Positions 10,505-20,021 of a stretch of 64,000 nucleotides of DNA are shown here, one piece after another (positions within the stretch are counted from its first letter, which is position 1; the number at the start of each line of letters is the position of its first letter). The position numbers and the translations under genes are program-made. The notes under the pieces were generated by a model that saw only the letters and a list, made by a program, of their open reading frames with translations, searched no databases and was not told the DNA's origin. Source of the DNA: Kingdonia uniflora (Eukaryota > Streptophyta > Magnoliopsida > Ranunculales > Circaeasteraceae); assembly GCA_014058105.1 (NCBI GenBank), contig JACGCM010001166.1, positions 2,046,001 through 2,110,000 of the forward strand, given 5' to 3'.

Positions 10505-11290
10505 TACCTATTGTTGCAGGTGATCCTGATAAAATGATCTGGAAACAAGACCAAAAAGGCTTTTTTTTTCTCTTTGGTTGTTGTTACAGCTGCTTTTAAT
10601 ATGGAGAGAAAACTATCAAAAAATGGTGGCCTAATTTTTTGCGAAAGTGTCTACATCCCATAATTGCTTCTTTTGAATGGAAGGTCTACCATTGCCAACT
10701 GATGACGTGTTCCTGAAGAAGGGTATTGCCTGGTGTTCTTGGTGTGTTATATGCTGAAAACACTCTTGAGAGTGCTGATCATCTGCAGCTGTTATGTCTT
10801 TATGCTAAGGCTATTTGGCAGAGGTTGGTGGGTTTGTTTAATGTTGTTCTGAAAGTTGAGAATCTGAAGGATACTCTTAATGTCTCTTCAAGGCGTGGGT
10901 CAGTGCAGTAAGGGCTTCTTGTCAATCCCTTCGGCTTGCTAAAAATGATGGTATCTTTGAAAGCAAGGTCTGGTCTATCATCAAGCTGAAGAAAAGAATC
11001 TTAGGTTGCATCCATGAAGCTGCTTCCCTCTCTTCTGCCAAAAAGAATAATTGTATGGCTGATTGGTGCTTAGAAATGAATTGTGTTCTGTGATTGGTAC
11101 TGTTTCTGGTGGGATTGGGTATTGTTACCAATTTTGTGACTGAATGTTCTGCTATTCTCGAAGGTCTTTTTTTGTGTACTGAATTTGAGTGGAAAATAGC
11201 ATGAGATGAGTAGATTCTGTTGCTGCTGTTCAAGCATTCAACTAAAATGAAATTCCTTGGGTTCTATCAGCAAAATGGGGTAATTTGGAA
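10505..11290 (+). pseudogene. LINE 3' fragment on the plus strand (zf-RVT to RNase H), degenerate
   Basis: Plus-strand translation from about 10520 gives D-P-D-K-M-I-W-K-Q-D-x-K-G, the typical opening of the zf-RVT region of plant L1 elements. About 10726-10911 continues with A-E-x-T-L-E-S-A-D-H-L, and RNase H-like text runs to about 11270. There are many stops and frameshifts. It abuts the 3' end of the LTR element and is a separate, oppositely oriented LINE copy. Confidence 0.6.
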
Positions 11291-11544
11291 GAAGAAGAAG
11301 AATAAAAGTTCACAAGAGTTAGCTTCTCTTCCATCAGGAAAGAGGCACATTTTGGACCAGATGGCATGTATATAAAAAGGGTGGAAGTTAAATGATGGAG
11401 TCAGAGAAATTTGTAGGGAGACCCCACTTTCGTAAAGTGGAGGAACCCCATAGAGAGTACTTTAGATTTGAATAATTTCCCTCCCCTAAGAATATGGGTG
11501 CAAACCTAGTTAGGATATTCTTCTTGGGGAGTTGTGGGGTGGTG
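11291..11544. other. Unassigned spacer, one half of a diverged duplicated block
   Basis: No gene seen. About 11495-11545 (around TTCTTCTTGGGGAGTTGTGG) resembles 11830-11880 (around CCTTCTTGGGGGAGTTGCAG), so this text flanks the LINE/SINE material as a diverged direct repeat. Confidence 0.4.
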
Positions 11545-11547
11545 TAA

Positions 11548-11659
11548 TTCTTTTTGATAAATGTAAATTTTATTGATGAAAAGACGGCCCCAACACCTAT
11601 ACAGGAGAGCAAGAAAAAAAGAAAGGAGACACGCCTCTCCAACAAGAGGAAAATAAGTA
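11548..11659 (-). mobile_element. Short LINE 3'-end-like fragment hosting a SINE
   Basis: On the plus strand it begins with a T-rich run then AAATTTTATTGATGAAAAG, the usual look of an antisense plant L1 3' end. No coding remains. The SINE insertion follows at its right edge. Confidence 0.4.
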
Positions 11660-11674
11660 ACAATGATAAAACCA
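11660..11674. repeat. SINE target-site duplication, left copy
   Basis: ACAATGATAAAACCA is repeated at 11770-11785 with a single inserted A. Confidence 0.75.
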
Positions 11675-11769
11675 ACGAGGGCTTGCTCAGTTGGTAGGAC
11701 TAGTGCTTGGATAAACCAAAAGGTCCTGGGATCAATTCCCACAACCAACTTCCAAATAAATAAATAAAA
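11675..11769 (+). mobile_element. Short tRNA-derived SINE (or tRNA retropseudogene) with target duplication
   Basis: The 95-bp segment has a tRNA-like box A (TTGCTCAGTTGG) and, about 45 bp on, a box B-like GGGATCAATTCCC, the two parts of an internal Pol III promoter. It ends in an A-rich AAATAAATAAATAAAAA tail. A 15-16-bp direct repeat, ACAATGATAAAACCA, flanks it (11660-11674; 11770-11785 with one extra A), the signature of LINE-type retroposition. It cannot fold into a full tRNA as far as I can see and has almost no body beyond the tRNA head, so it is a minimal SINE or a retroposed tRNA-like RNA. Confidence 0.75.
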
Positions 11770-11785
11770 ACAATGATAAAAACCA

Positions 11786-12372
11786 CACAGCACAGGGAGA
11801 TTTGATCAATTGGCACCTCCCAAAAGTGGGGATACCGGCCAAGTTGGGAAGTCCTTCTTGGGGGAGTTGCAGTGTGGCTTATTTTGTACGTTTGCACTTT
11901 GATTTTTCAGTAAAATTATGCTTACTTTGCAAAATAAAAAACGCAAATACAAGGATAATATGTTTGAATCTGAAATTTCTCTTAAAGGTAAGATTAAGTG
12001 ATAAAAAAGAGATGGAGAGTAAAGAAAACATAAAATACCGAAGAAAGGTTAGAACCAAGACTCCTCTCAGCGTGGTTATCAGTTATGATGCAGTGGATAA
12101 AAATGTGTAAGAAACTGGCCACTTAACATTTTGATACCTACAATCTAGTGACTGTTGTGGGTGACACAAAATCTCTGGTTACAACTTCAAAATATTAAGT
12201 CTAGCGAGAAAGGCTAATGCTGCTGCTATAAGCTACAACTAAGTGACGCACACAAGATTTCGAGATTCTACTAGATATGGCGCAAAAAAGAAAACACTGT
12301 GGAAGCACAAACCAGTAACTAAGTAACCTCGCATAAAAAACATATATTATAAAAATAGAAGGTCAAGTTTAC
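11786..12372. other. CHLD intron 4 (start) and adjacent unassigned DNA
   Basis: On the minus strand a good donor (GTAAAC) at 12372-12371 opens intron 4. I searched the minus strand leftward for the next CHLD exon, which should encode the stretch after A-I-N-L (S-A-D-L-P-x-S-F-E-D-R-V in the family), and found none before the TE material starts. Confidence 0.5.
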
Positions 12373-12689
12373 CTCAAATTAATTGCTATACGATCCAGCA
12401 AGTGTTCACGTACTGAACCTTCCTCTGGATTATAAGTGGCAATGAGAAGAGGCTTGCACGGGTGACGAAAGCTGATTCCCTCTCTTTCTACAGTATTAAC
12501 TCCTTCAGTCAAAACATTAAGAAGCAAATTGCTGATACCCTCATCTAAGAGGTTGATCTCATCTACATATAAGACGCCTCTATGAGCTTCGGCAAGAAGT
12601 CCAGGTTGGAAAACAGTCATTCCTGTTCTTACAGATTCTTCAACGTCAACAGACCCTATAAGTCTATCTTCAGTCACACCAAGTGGAAT
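12373..12689 (-). CDS. CHLD: CHLD exon 4: Walker B-like and sensor region
   Basis: It starts [10 protein letters not shown] and encodes the conserved [16 protein letters not shown] block and N-P-E-E-G-x-V-R-E-H-L. It ends with two bases of a split codon before GTAAAC. Confidence 0.93.
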
Positions 12690-15600
12690 CTAAAACGCAA
12701 ATTCATATATAATTATTAAGAGAAGCAATGGAACACGCTCAGTAACTATAGACACCAATTTCACAATTGATACCTGGATGAAAGGAGTCCGGACAATTTC
12801 AGTCTTTACAATTCCAACAGAATCATATTCAGCACTGTTCGCTAAACCAATTTCCCACCTTCAAGATTTAAATATCAAGTCATAAATATTTTGAAGGAAA
12901 AACTCAAATATCCTTTTCACATCAATGTGATTTATTAGTTGGATGCGAAGAGTGTTTAAAGTACAGGCTCATAATACAAACTTAGCTAGTATTTTTCTTT
13001 ATTTCTATGTTGAGAATGTAAAAATAATTTATTGAGAAGCTCAAAGAAACTTTCCGAAGTAGAACAATGTGAAGGCAAGAGAAAAGAAAAAACATTACAA
13101 ATCACTAAATATCTCAAAGAAACTTAGCTAGTACTTTAGCATACAAGAAAGTAAGTGATGAAGGTTATACGACCAATAAATGGTGTGATTTAAATGTTTT
13201 GCAAGGAGATAACATGCTCTTGGATAAATGCAGGTCTAGACCATCGTTGATAGGAATCGTGGTCTTATCGACCATGACCTAGCGCCTCCTACTTGGCGCA
13301 CTCTTCGTGGGCCCCAAATTAGTTTCCTAGTAGGCATTAAATTCTAGTTAGATGTGCTTCTTTCTTTGTTGGGTAGTGTTTTAGAAGGTGGTGCTTCTCT
13401 TCTATAAAGAGGAGTCTTAGGGAGGAAGGTATGTAATGTTGGTGTTTGAGAGAAAGTCTAGGTTAAGGCTAGGGAGGGAGAGAGAGAGAGAGAGAGATCT
13501 ATTATCTTTTCTTTTTTTTCCTAGTAATTTAATCAACGAGCGTTATTTCCGTTTTATTCATTTTGCTTATGCTAGTTTGTATAAACTTGGTACTAGAACA
13601 AGGAAGCAAGGCTCGTTCCAAGGCAAAGTTTTAATTTTTTTAATCAAAGATGGCAGGTAATAACAAGAAAAAGATGAGTTGCGACAACCAACTAAATGAG
13701 ATCGGTTACGTGATCTAGAGAAGAAGATGGAGGAGTTTCGAATCACGGCGGAGAACTCGCTTGGGGAGTTCAAGGCGCAATCAAAACAACCCAATTGAAC
13801 CTCAAACTCGATCTTGCAAGCGATCACGTCTAACGCCACTAATGGCCAAAAGGAAGTTAGTACGGGGGTAACGGATAGCGTGACATCGTCAAGAGGAAGA
13901 GGGGGTACCATTGGGTTATTATATCCATCGCCTGAAATAATTGGAAGTAGAGGTTCTCCCGAATAAAAGTATATGCAATATCCACCACAGTAGTAAAAAT
14001 TAAGCATTACACAAAATATGTATTGTGTTCAGTGTGAAAAACATTTTACATTTACTTTTATTTTTGAATAGTAAGTTAACACTACCAGAATATTTTTTTA
14101 AGATCAGCTTTTGTCGCCAAATCATAAAATATTTAGTACACTAAAAATAAGCTGAAAAGCATTTGATAACCTTACTCTTCGGGGCAGGCTGGATCCGCAT
14201 TTGCTATTGAACCAGCAACTACATCAATTGGTGGAAGAATCGCATGTAGTCCACGTGCCATGACCGTCTTGGCCGTTCCTCGTTTTCCAGAGATGGCAAT
14301 CCCTCCGATCTCACGGTCAACAGCTCCAAGCAATAAGGCTGTCTTAATTGCATCCTGTAGCAATACCAATTCCACTGTAAGTACTAATTCATGCCAGCCT
14401 TGTGTGTGATCATTATCGTCAAAAGTAACCTTAATAATATATCTCTGCACATATAACTCTTCGGAGCGAGATTATAAGATCAGGAGAAGATTGTTGGAGT
14501 AGTATTTATCAGATCCAACTCCCTAGTATTTATATTCAACTGAAACAGTATATTTATAGTGCTACAAATATTAAATGACTGAAACCCGGTACGGAAAAGG
14601 AGAGACAGATTGTCAAACTCGGGTCCACACAACAAATGTTCATAATGGTCGTAAGTTGTGAAAGTATACGAAAGACCAAAATAGCTCTATACAAGTAAAC
14701 AGATAAAATATGTGCGCGTGCAATACCAATCCACATCAATTTGGACAGTGCATGCAAAGTTCCAGCTTCACAAACATATGGTTGATCTTCTTCGGATTAT
14801 AAAATTTTGCCGCTAGGAATCTTATCTCAAATTAGATGGCAGGCATCTTCAATACGTTCAGTGCATTTATGGGACTCCAGAAAAAAATACTAGATGGTCA
14901 GCCAATGCAGGCATTTATGAATAAATGCTCAACATATATCGACAGTGTTCAATCATGTGCAGTGTGTTTTCTGTTGAGTTCCCTTGATCCTCGCCGAATA
15001 CAAAACCCTCGAACCTCTCCAGCTCAATCTATAGGACCGTTCAAGTTTTGGATCATGGTTTTCTACTTTTTCGCTACTTCTTAGCTTCTTCACTCTCTCG
15101 TAGTATAAACCTCGGAGAATAAAAAATTTGGTTCCCCATTGGGAAGCCTCTTATGTATGTAATCCATTATGGGCTCCAATTTTATTTTTTTTGCAAAGTA
15201 AGCAGAATTATTATAAATTTTGTGGAACATGTACAGGAGTAAGTAAAAATAGAGAACAAGTCTATAAAGCCTAAAAATTCCCAGTAGCAAAGCATCATCT
15301 GGAAGAGTCATGACATTCCAGCCAGGTTGGCACCCCATGATCTTTGTAATCATTTGCAGCTACTAGAAGAAAATAAGAAGAAAAAAAATTAAGAAAATCT
15401 AAAAAACTCTTGGTATGGGGACTCGATCCTGTGAAGGAAAGCAGGACTGGATAGCTGCTTCTGAATCTAATGTGACCCAAATTTTTTCAACCCCCATCTC
15501 CACTGCTTTCTCTAACCCATCTACTATAGCAGTACACTCTGCAAAGAAGGCTGTTGTATAGGAGATGCTTCTAGCCATAACTGCCAGGACACCCCCATCA

Positions 15601-18471
15601 TTAGTCCTAAATATAGCTCCACTTCCACCAACTCCTGGATTACTATATGAAGCACCATCACAACACATTTTGATTTCATCTGAGGCTGGAGGGATCCAAA
15701 TGCAAGACTGAATATTAGGGGCTGTAGGTCTTCTAGCTGTAACACTCAAGTTCTTGATCACCAACAGAGTTGTACATTGTTGATTTAGAAGGGTAGAGTT
15801 TTCTCTCACTTCCATGATAATCCTTCTTTTCAGACTGGGGATGTTCCCTTTCCTGTTTCAAAAAACAATTAAGTTCCTGGTCAGCCAAATGTTGTAGAGG
15901 GAAATCATAATGAATAATTTCCACAAGTCTGCAACAAAAGCACTAGACTGTTTTGCTAACTTTACAAGATCCTGAATTGAGCATGCATTTTCTCCTTTTG
16001 TAACTGAATAGTTCCAGACCCCATGCTCTGATTGCACTAGCCCATTCACAGCTACAGAAAAGGTGTACAGAGGTTTCACTCTCTTTGTTGCAGAGGTAGC
16101 ACCAAGAAACAGTAGTCTTGCCCCTTTTTGTAACAGACTGTTAGTTGGGATGGCATTATGCATAAGCCTCCATGTAAAGTTAAAGAACTTGGGCACTATA
16201 GGAGTACCCCACACCATTTTTGACCACCAGATGGCATGATACTTCTCTCTAATCTCATTGAATGCAGATCTAACTGAAAATAGGCCCTTGTTATCTGGTT
16301 TCCAGTAGCAGACATCCTCTTTGCCCATATCTATTGGAATGTTGTGGAAGTCTATCCCCATAGGCTGGAACATCACTTTGAGATTCTCTAGAACCTGCCA
16401 AATCCCATTGTTAAGAACTTGATTGACAGTAATGTTGTTGTGGTCTTCCCCCAAGACTTGAGAAGCAAGAGGAGCTGAAGAGATCCAGTGATCCTGCCAG
16501 AAAAGAACCTTTTGCCCATCTCTCACCAACCAGAAGATATTGTGCTTCATACTAATTATGGCCTGCCTAACCCCAGGCCATGTAGATGACTTCTTGTGAT
16601 ACTTAACCATGTCCCCATTCATTTTGTAAAATTTTGCTTTCATAAAAACAGACCAATCACTTTCCCCAGATGTAATATCCCACCCTAGTTTCATGAATAT
16701 AGCCTGGTTGATCTCTTAAAGTCTTCTGATCCCCACTCCCCCTACCTTGCGAGGTTTGCACATTTTATTCCATGCTACTGTCACTATTTTCCTTTTTTTT
16801 GAGTTGCCAGTTCAAATAAAATTCCTCATTATAGACTCACATTCCTTAATAACTGAACTAGGCCATTTGTAGACTGACATGTTTTATTCCCTCCAAGTAG
16901 ATTTCCCTAAATAATTATAATTAACTCCACTAAGAAACTGTAATTGCAGTCTACCAAGACCTTTAAGTCACTGCCACGAAACAAAATAACAAAAAAAATC
17001 CTTGACCTCAATTTCAACCATTTTTGTGGAAACATCACTTAGTGGAAAAATATTTTGCAAAAGGACCAATATGTTATAAATTTGAGCTACAGTTTAAGAG
17101 TTCTTCCCTATAAGAATTTTGAATAGTAAAGGTGAAACTGATACAACTACTACTATGTCGCATAATCGACAACTGACGTGCATTTTATTCTTTTCTTGCT
17201 TGTTTTAACTTTTTTGCTTTGCATCCTTCTTATTAACATACATGTATAAGAGAATCAAAACCTCCTATTACAGTTGAAGTCTGCCAAGACAGTGAAACTC
17301 AACCCAGTCAGGCGCTATGATGTGTTTACAAAGGGGATGTTTAAGGATGGTGAGTGGACCTACAGTATATGACACTGCAGAACACAAAAATGACTGCAAA
17401 ATATAACCAGTAAATTGGCAAAAAATTGTTGTTTTTTTTCTTGCATAAACGAAAGGATCCTAAAACAAAAAAGAGAGTCAGAATCCAGTCCGGTGAAATG
17501 TTATGTTGGTTAAATTATTCATAGCATAAGAGGACTAATATAGGAATATGAAGTAAACATAAAACAATCAGACCTATGTAAATAAGTCGAAACAATGCAA
17601 GCTTAGCTCAATGCATGTCACCCTATTTAGCCTAGTAGAAAACCACATGTTACAGCGTCTTCAAAGGCTATAGGCTATAGAAAAGATTAAATAACCTTCT
17701 GCCCAATGCAAATAGTCTAAAAATGATCCACTGTGACGCCTAGGACTTACGCAGCCGCCTCTTAAAAATCAAATTTCCAAGATTTAACCGTTGCTCAAAA
17801 GAAATGGTTTAATGTTAAAACAGGCAAATACTAAACTATTATAATAATAATAAATGACACTGCACTTTCACCAACTAAGCTAAAGTTATTTTTTGAGGTT
17901 CCTAACCTCTCCCCTTGAAGAAGCTATAAAGAATTTTTGCCAACCTTTTTTAATTTGATATCAACCTAATAAATTAGCATAATGTACTACTTCAAACTCC
18001 GGAATTTCTCATAAACCCAAATGTTAGACTTACCCAGACCAGTTATAACCTCAAATTACTCAATTCAGTAAAAACGATTTCATATATACCAATAAAACAC
18101 AACCCCATTTCACATTATCCCAAACAATCACATAAAACATACAAAATGAAATACAGAGCAAACCCCAAATATCATAAAACAAGAGTACACAAGTGAATTC
18201 TAACCTGGCCAACAACAGCAGCTAAAGGGAAGTACTGCCTCCCATATTCAGATCTATCGAGCTTCTTCTCCGGCGCAACAACAGCGGCGCCATTACTAGA
18301 CTCAACTGTCGAAGTGGCGCGCACTCGAACTCTACGAATGGGTCTAAAAGAAGAAGAAGAAGAGGGAAGATGGTGAGGGAGAAGTTTGAAGGAAGGAAAG
18401 ATTGAAGATTTGAGGTTTGAGAGAGATGAAAAAGTGTAGGTTCTTGGAACTGTTGTGGGTGAGAGAGTCAT
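12373..18471 (-). CDS. CHLD: Magnesium-chelatase subunit D, exons 1-4 only (5' half)
   Basis: CHLD is the AAA+/VWA subunit of chloroplast magnesium chelatase. With CHLI and CHLH it inserts Mg2+ into protoporphyrin IX, the first committed step of chlorophyll synthesis. Four exons on the minus strand, all GT/AG and in phase: 18471-18205, 14354-14176, 12858-12774, 12689-12373, together about 282 codons without a stop. Exon 1 starts with a Ser/Thr/Arg-rich chloroplast transit peptide. Exon 2 has the nucleotide-binding-like loop S-G-K-R-G-T-A-K-T. Exon 4 has the Walker B-like [11 protein letters not shown] and ends in L-L-D-R-I-A-I-N-L. Family members have about 750 residues; the Pro/acidic hinge and VWA domain are absent from the window. 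Intron 1 (3.85 kb) hosts a LINE and intron 2 an LTR fragment. Either the gene is truncated, or its remaining exons lie more than 12 kb away beyond a TE nest. Confidence 0.93.
12774..12858 (-). CDS. CHLD: CHLD exon 3 (85 bp)
   Basis: This exon completes the split codon from exon 2 and encodes [11 protein letters not shown] through [11 protein letters not shown]. It is too short to appear as a long reading frame but both splice sites and phase fit. Confidence 0.9.
12859..13247. other. CHLD intron 2, proximal part, no feature
   Basis: AT-rich intron sequence without a recognisable element. Confidence 0.5.
13248..13960 (+). mobile_element. LTR plus leader fragment of a TGATAG-family retroelement in CHLD intron 2
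   Basis: An LTR-like block 13248-13584 begins TGATAGGAATCGTGG, like the LTRs at 7989 and 10144, and has a TATA-like CTATAAAGAGG at about 13403 and a GA repeat at 13475-13497. It is followed by TTGGTACTAGAACAAGG (about 13587), a Met-tRNA-type primer binding site, and an ATG at about 13650 opening a Lys-rich gag-like start that breaks after about 25 codons. No second LTR was found, so this is a truncated insertion. It is antisense to CHLD. Confidence 0.6.
13961..14175. other. CHLD intron 2, distal part
   Basis: AT-rich intron sequence up to the exon 2 donor. Nothing further seen. Confidence 0.45.
14176..14354 (-). CDS. CHLD: CHLD exon 2: P-loop-like region of the AAA+ domain
   Basis: It starts [13 protein letters not shown] after a TACAG acceptor and carries S-G-K-R-G-T-A-K-T. 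It ends after D-P-A-C-P-E plus two bases at GTAAGG. Confidence 0.93.
14355..15180. other. CHLD intron 1, exon-2-proximal part
   Basis: AT-rich sequence with an acceptor (CTACAG) at its edge. The 82-codon plus-strand frame at 14836-15084 shows no domain and is probably chance. Confidence 0.45.
15181..16975 (-). pseudogene. LINE (plant L1) 3' half in CHLD intron 1: RT C-terminus, zf-RVT, RNase H
   Basis: It lies on the minus strand, same sense as CHLD. From the 5' side (about 16960) the RT thumb region is readable (V-Y-K-W-P, then [11 protein letters not shown]). The 278-codon frame 15858-16694 covers L-G-W, W-x-D-H-W and the zf-RVT region with W-W-S-K-M-V-W. The frame 15399-15815 is RNase H, with [12 protein letters not shown] and F-A-E-C-T-A. 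Frames are separated by frameshifts. The T-rich plus-strand run at about 15185 is the element's 3' end. A 5'-truncated, dead copy; it must be spliced out with intron 1 if CHLD is expressed. Confidence 0.88.
16976..18204. other. CHLD intron 1, exon-1-proximal part
   Basis: AT-rich, no reading frame of note, no repeat recognised. The donor GTTAGA lies at 18204. Confidence 0.5.
18205..18471 (-). CDS. CHLD: CHLD exon 1: transit peptide and N-terminus
   Basis: 89 codons, phase 0. The first 50 or so residues are Ser/Thr/Pro/Arg-rich with few acidics, a chloroplast transit peptide. It ends F-P-L-A-A-V-V-G-Q at a GTTAGA donor. Confidence 0.92.
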
Positions 18472-18706
18472 TGTATAACTGATTTATTTCCCTTATCTCT
18501 TTCTCTGTTTCAATTTATAGTGTTCGTAGTTTGAGGATAAATTTGAGTTCAACTACCATAAGTTTTGGTATTATCATTGAAATGAGCCCTAAATCCTAAC
18601 CGTTGATTTGCCTTGTGATTTGTAAAGGTGTTTACTAGTAATCCGGTGAATTACAGAAATTTGAAGAAGCGAAATAGGGAATTGATTTATAGACATCAAG
18701 TCTCAA
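18472..18706 (-). promoter_or_regulatory. CHLD: Residual CHLD 5' flank between start codon and MULE end
   Basis: Only 235 bp separate the CHLD ATG from the MULE terminal repeat. On the minus strand a TATA-like CTATAAATTG sits at 18520-18511, about 40-50 bp before the ATG, implying a very short 5' leader if it is used. Any further native promoter lies on the far side of the 11.5 kb MULE, so the MULE end now lies in the upstream regulatory region. Confidence 0.45.
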
Positions 18707-18840
18707 ACACTCAAGTCTCACTCAACCACAACCACTGAGTGGCTCTCAAAATTTGGTGATTTCCTATAAGGGAAATGAGGTGGAAAAATATCGGGTCCTA
18801 CTTGCCTCACTCTCTCTTGTTGGCAGACATTTCCCTCTCT
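18707..18840 (+). repeat. MULE left terminal inverted repeat
   Basis: About 134 bp, nearly identical to the reverse complement of the right end except that the right copy carries 14 extra bases near its outer third. Confidence 0.85.
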
Positions 18841-18883
18841 CACTCTCAGAAATTTCAAATTCGAGCAACTGATCACTCATATC

Positions 18884-18951
18884 ACTCAAGTCTCTCTCTC
18901 TCATATCACACACACACACACACTCTCTCTCTCTCTCTCTCTCTCTCTCTT
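18884..18951. repeat. CT and CA microsatellites just inside the MULE left end
   Basis: (CT)n, then (CA)n at about 18908-18922, then (CT)n to 18951. The matching right end has GAGA-rich text (about 29830-30075), so the pyrimidine/purine bias is shared by both ends. Confidence 0.8.
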
Positions 18952-19194
18952 GCTTGCGATTTCTGTTATTAGAGGTGAAATTGATCTCTCCAAAGAACTC
19001 CGACACCCTTGTTGGCAGTACACTTACTCGACAGGTACTTATGACCCTTACTCGACAGTAGTACACTTGGATGTTGTGAAATTGTTAGAATAATAGTATT
19101 CCCCCCCCTCACTTAATCCCTGTGAAATTTGTTAGAAGAATGTAATCTTCTGTGCAATTTCTCTTTGATTGATTACCTGCAGGTGGGTCCCATG

Positions 19195-19420
19195 AGAATT
19201 CGATAATTTAGTAATTTTATTTGCATAACACTGAACTGAGACTGAATAATTGTCGGATTTGATAATATCAGTAGTGCGATCCTCACATGCACTACTATAA
19301 TTGTTGAATTCGACAATATTATATATGACTGTTGGAGACACACTAACTGAATTGTCGAACTCGACAATATTACATATGAATGTTTGATGCACAGTAACTA
19401 AATTGTTGAACTCGACAATA
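19195..19420. repeat. Palindrome array 1 (MULE 5' leader)
   Basis: Copies of the core TTGTCGAATTCGACAA start at 19250, 19301, 19352 and 19403, exactly 51 bp apart, with a half copy at about 19194. The array ends 20 bp before the first MULE reading frame, so it sits where a promoter or leader would be. Confidence 0.85.
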
Positions 19421-19436
19421 TTACTGTGCAGAGTGA

Positions 19437-19745
19437 GTGGCGATGGTGAAGACGAGGTCTCAGAGTCGTCAGGAGGCTGCTTCTTGCCGTATTAAGCAGA
19501 TGTATGACGAACTGGTACTGCGTTATTTTGGCTCGATTAATTCAAACGGTCCACCATTGTCGCCGCGTGAGGCAAGCTACGAAGGAATGGGCGAGGTTGA
19601 GGCGGCATTATGGAGGGAGGATTTTCATTTGCATTGTCAGCTGCAGTCGATCATCCTGCATCCAATGGCGCGAAATGCAACTCTTGTGGCCCGGGCCAGG
19701 GAACTGGTTAGGAAGGAAGGCTCCGGTTCTGTCGGTGGCAGTTGA
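19437..19745 (+). CDS. Small MULE-borne ORF, unrecognised (about 102 aa)
   Basis: An intact 102-codon frame with a natural-looking M-x-M-V-K-T-R-S-Q start; a second Met at residue 3 would give M-V-K-T-R-S-Q. The product is Arg-rich, lacks a signal peptide or membrane segment and ends in a Gly-rich tail. It lies between palindrome array 1 and the FAR1 domain, same strand as the transposase, so it may be a first exon or a separate gene. Its start and spacing of F-G-S, R-E and E-G resemble the antisense frame at 54087-54440 in a Tat retroelement, but identity is low and could be chance. Confidence 0.5.
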   Translation: MAMVKTRSQSRQEAASCRIKQMYDELVLRYFGSINSNGPPLSPREASYEGMGEVEAALWREDFHLHCQLQSIILHPMARNATLVARARELVRKEGSGSVGGS

Positions 19746-20021
19746 GGATTTGTTGTGTAGGTATTCTGGTTGTAATGTTGTTGGATGGTACATGTAATGA
19801 AGTAACTGTAGTATTCACCAAGTGACGAATGTACAACGAGTTTTTGTGTGTGATTATTTACATTTTGTATTCTGTCTTTTGTAAAATGTGATGTAATGAA
19901 GAATTATGAAATAAACATGCGTTGGACTTGAATTGTGTTTGGTTTATGATATTTTGTTCAATTACTTTAGTTACAACTCACAATCGTTTCTTTATGTGTG
20001 AACTTCTCAGTTAGATCGACA
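19746..20021. other. Spacer before the FAR1 transposase
   Basis: No reading frame or repeat recognised. It may be an intron or the transposase leader. Confidence 0.4.

Noticed and set aside
11675..11755. Functional tRNA gene
   Set aside because: Box A and box B are recognisable but arms do not pair into a cloverleaf by eye, and the A-rich tail plus target duplication indicate retroposition.
18764..19066. Minus-strand frame across the MULE left end
   Set aside because: It translates the CT/CA microsatellite into an Arg-Glu run; not a gene.
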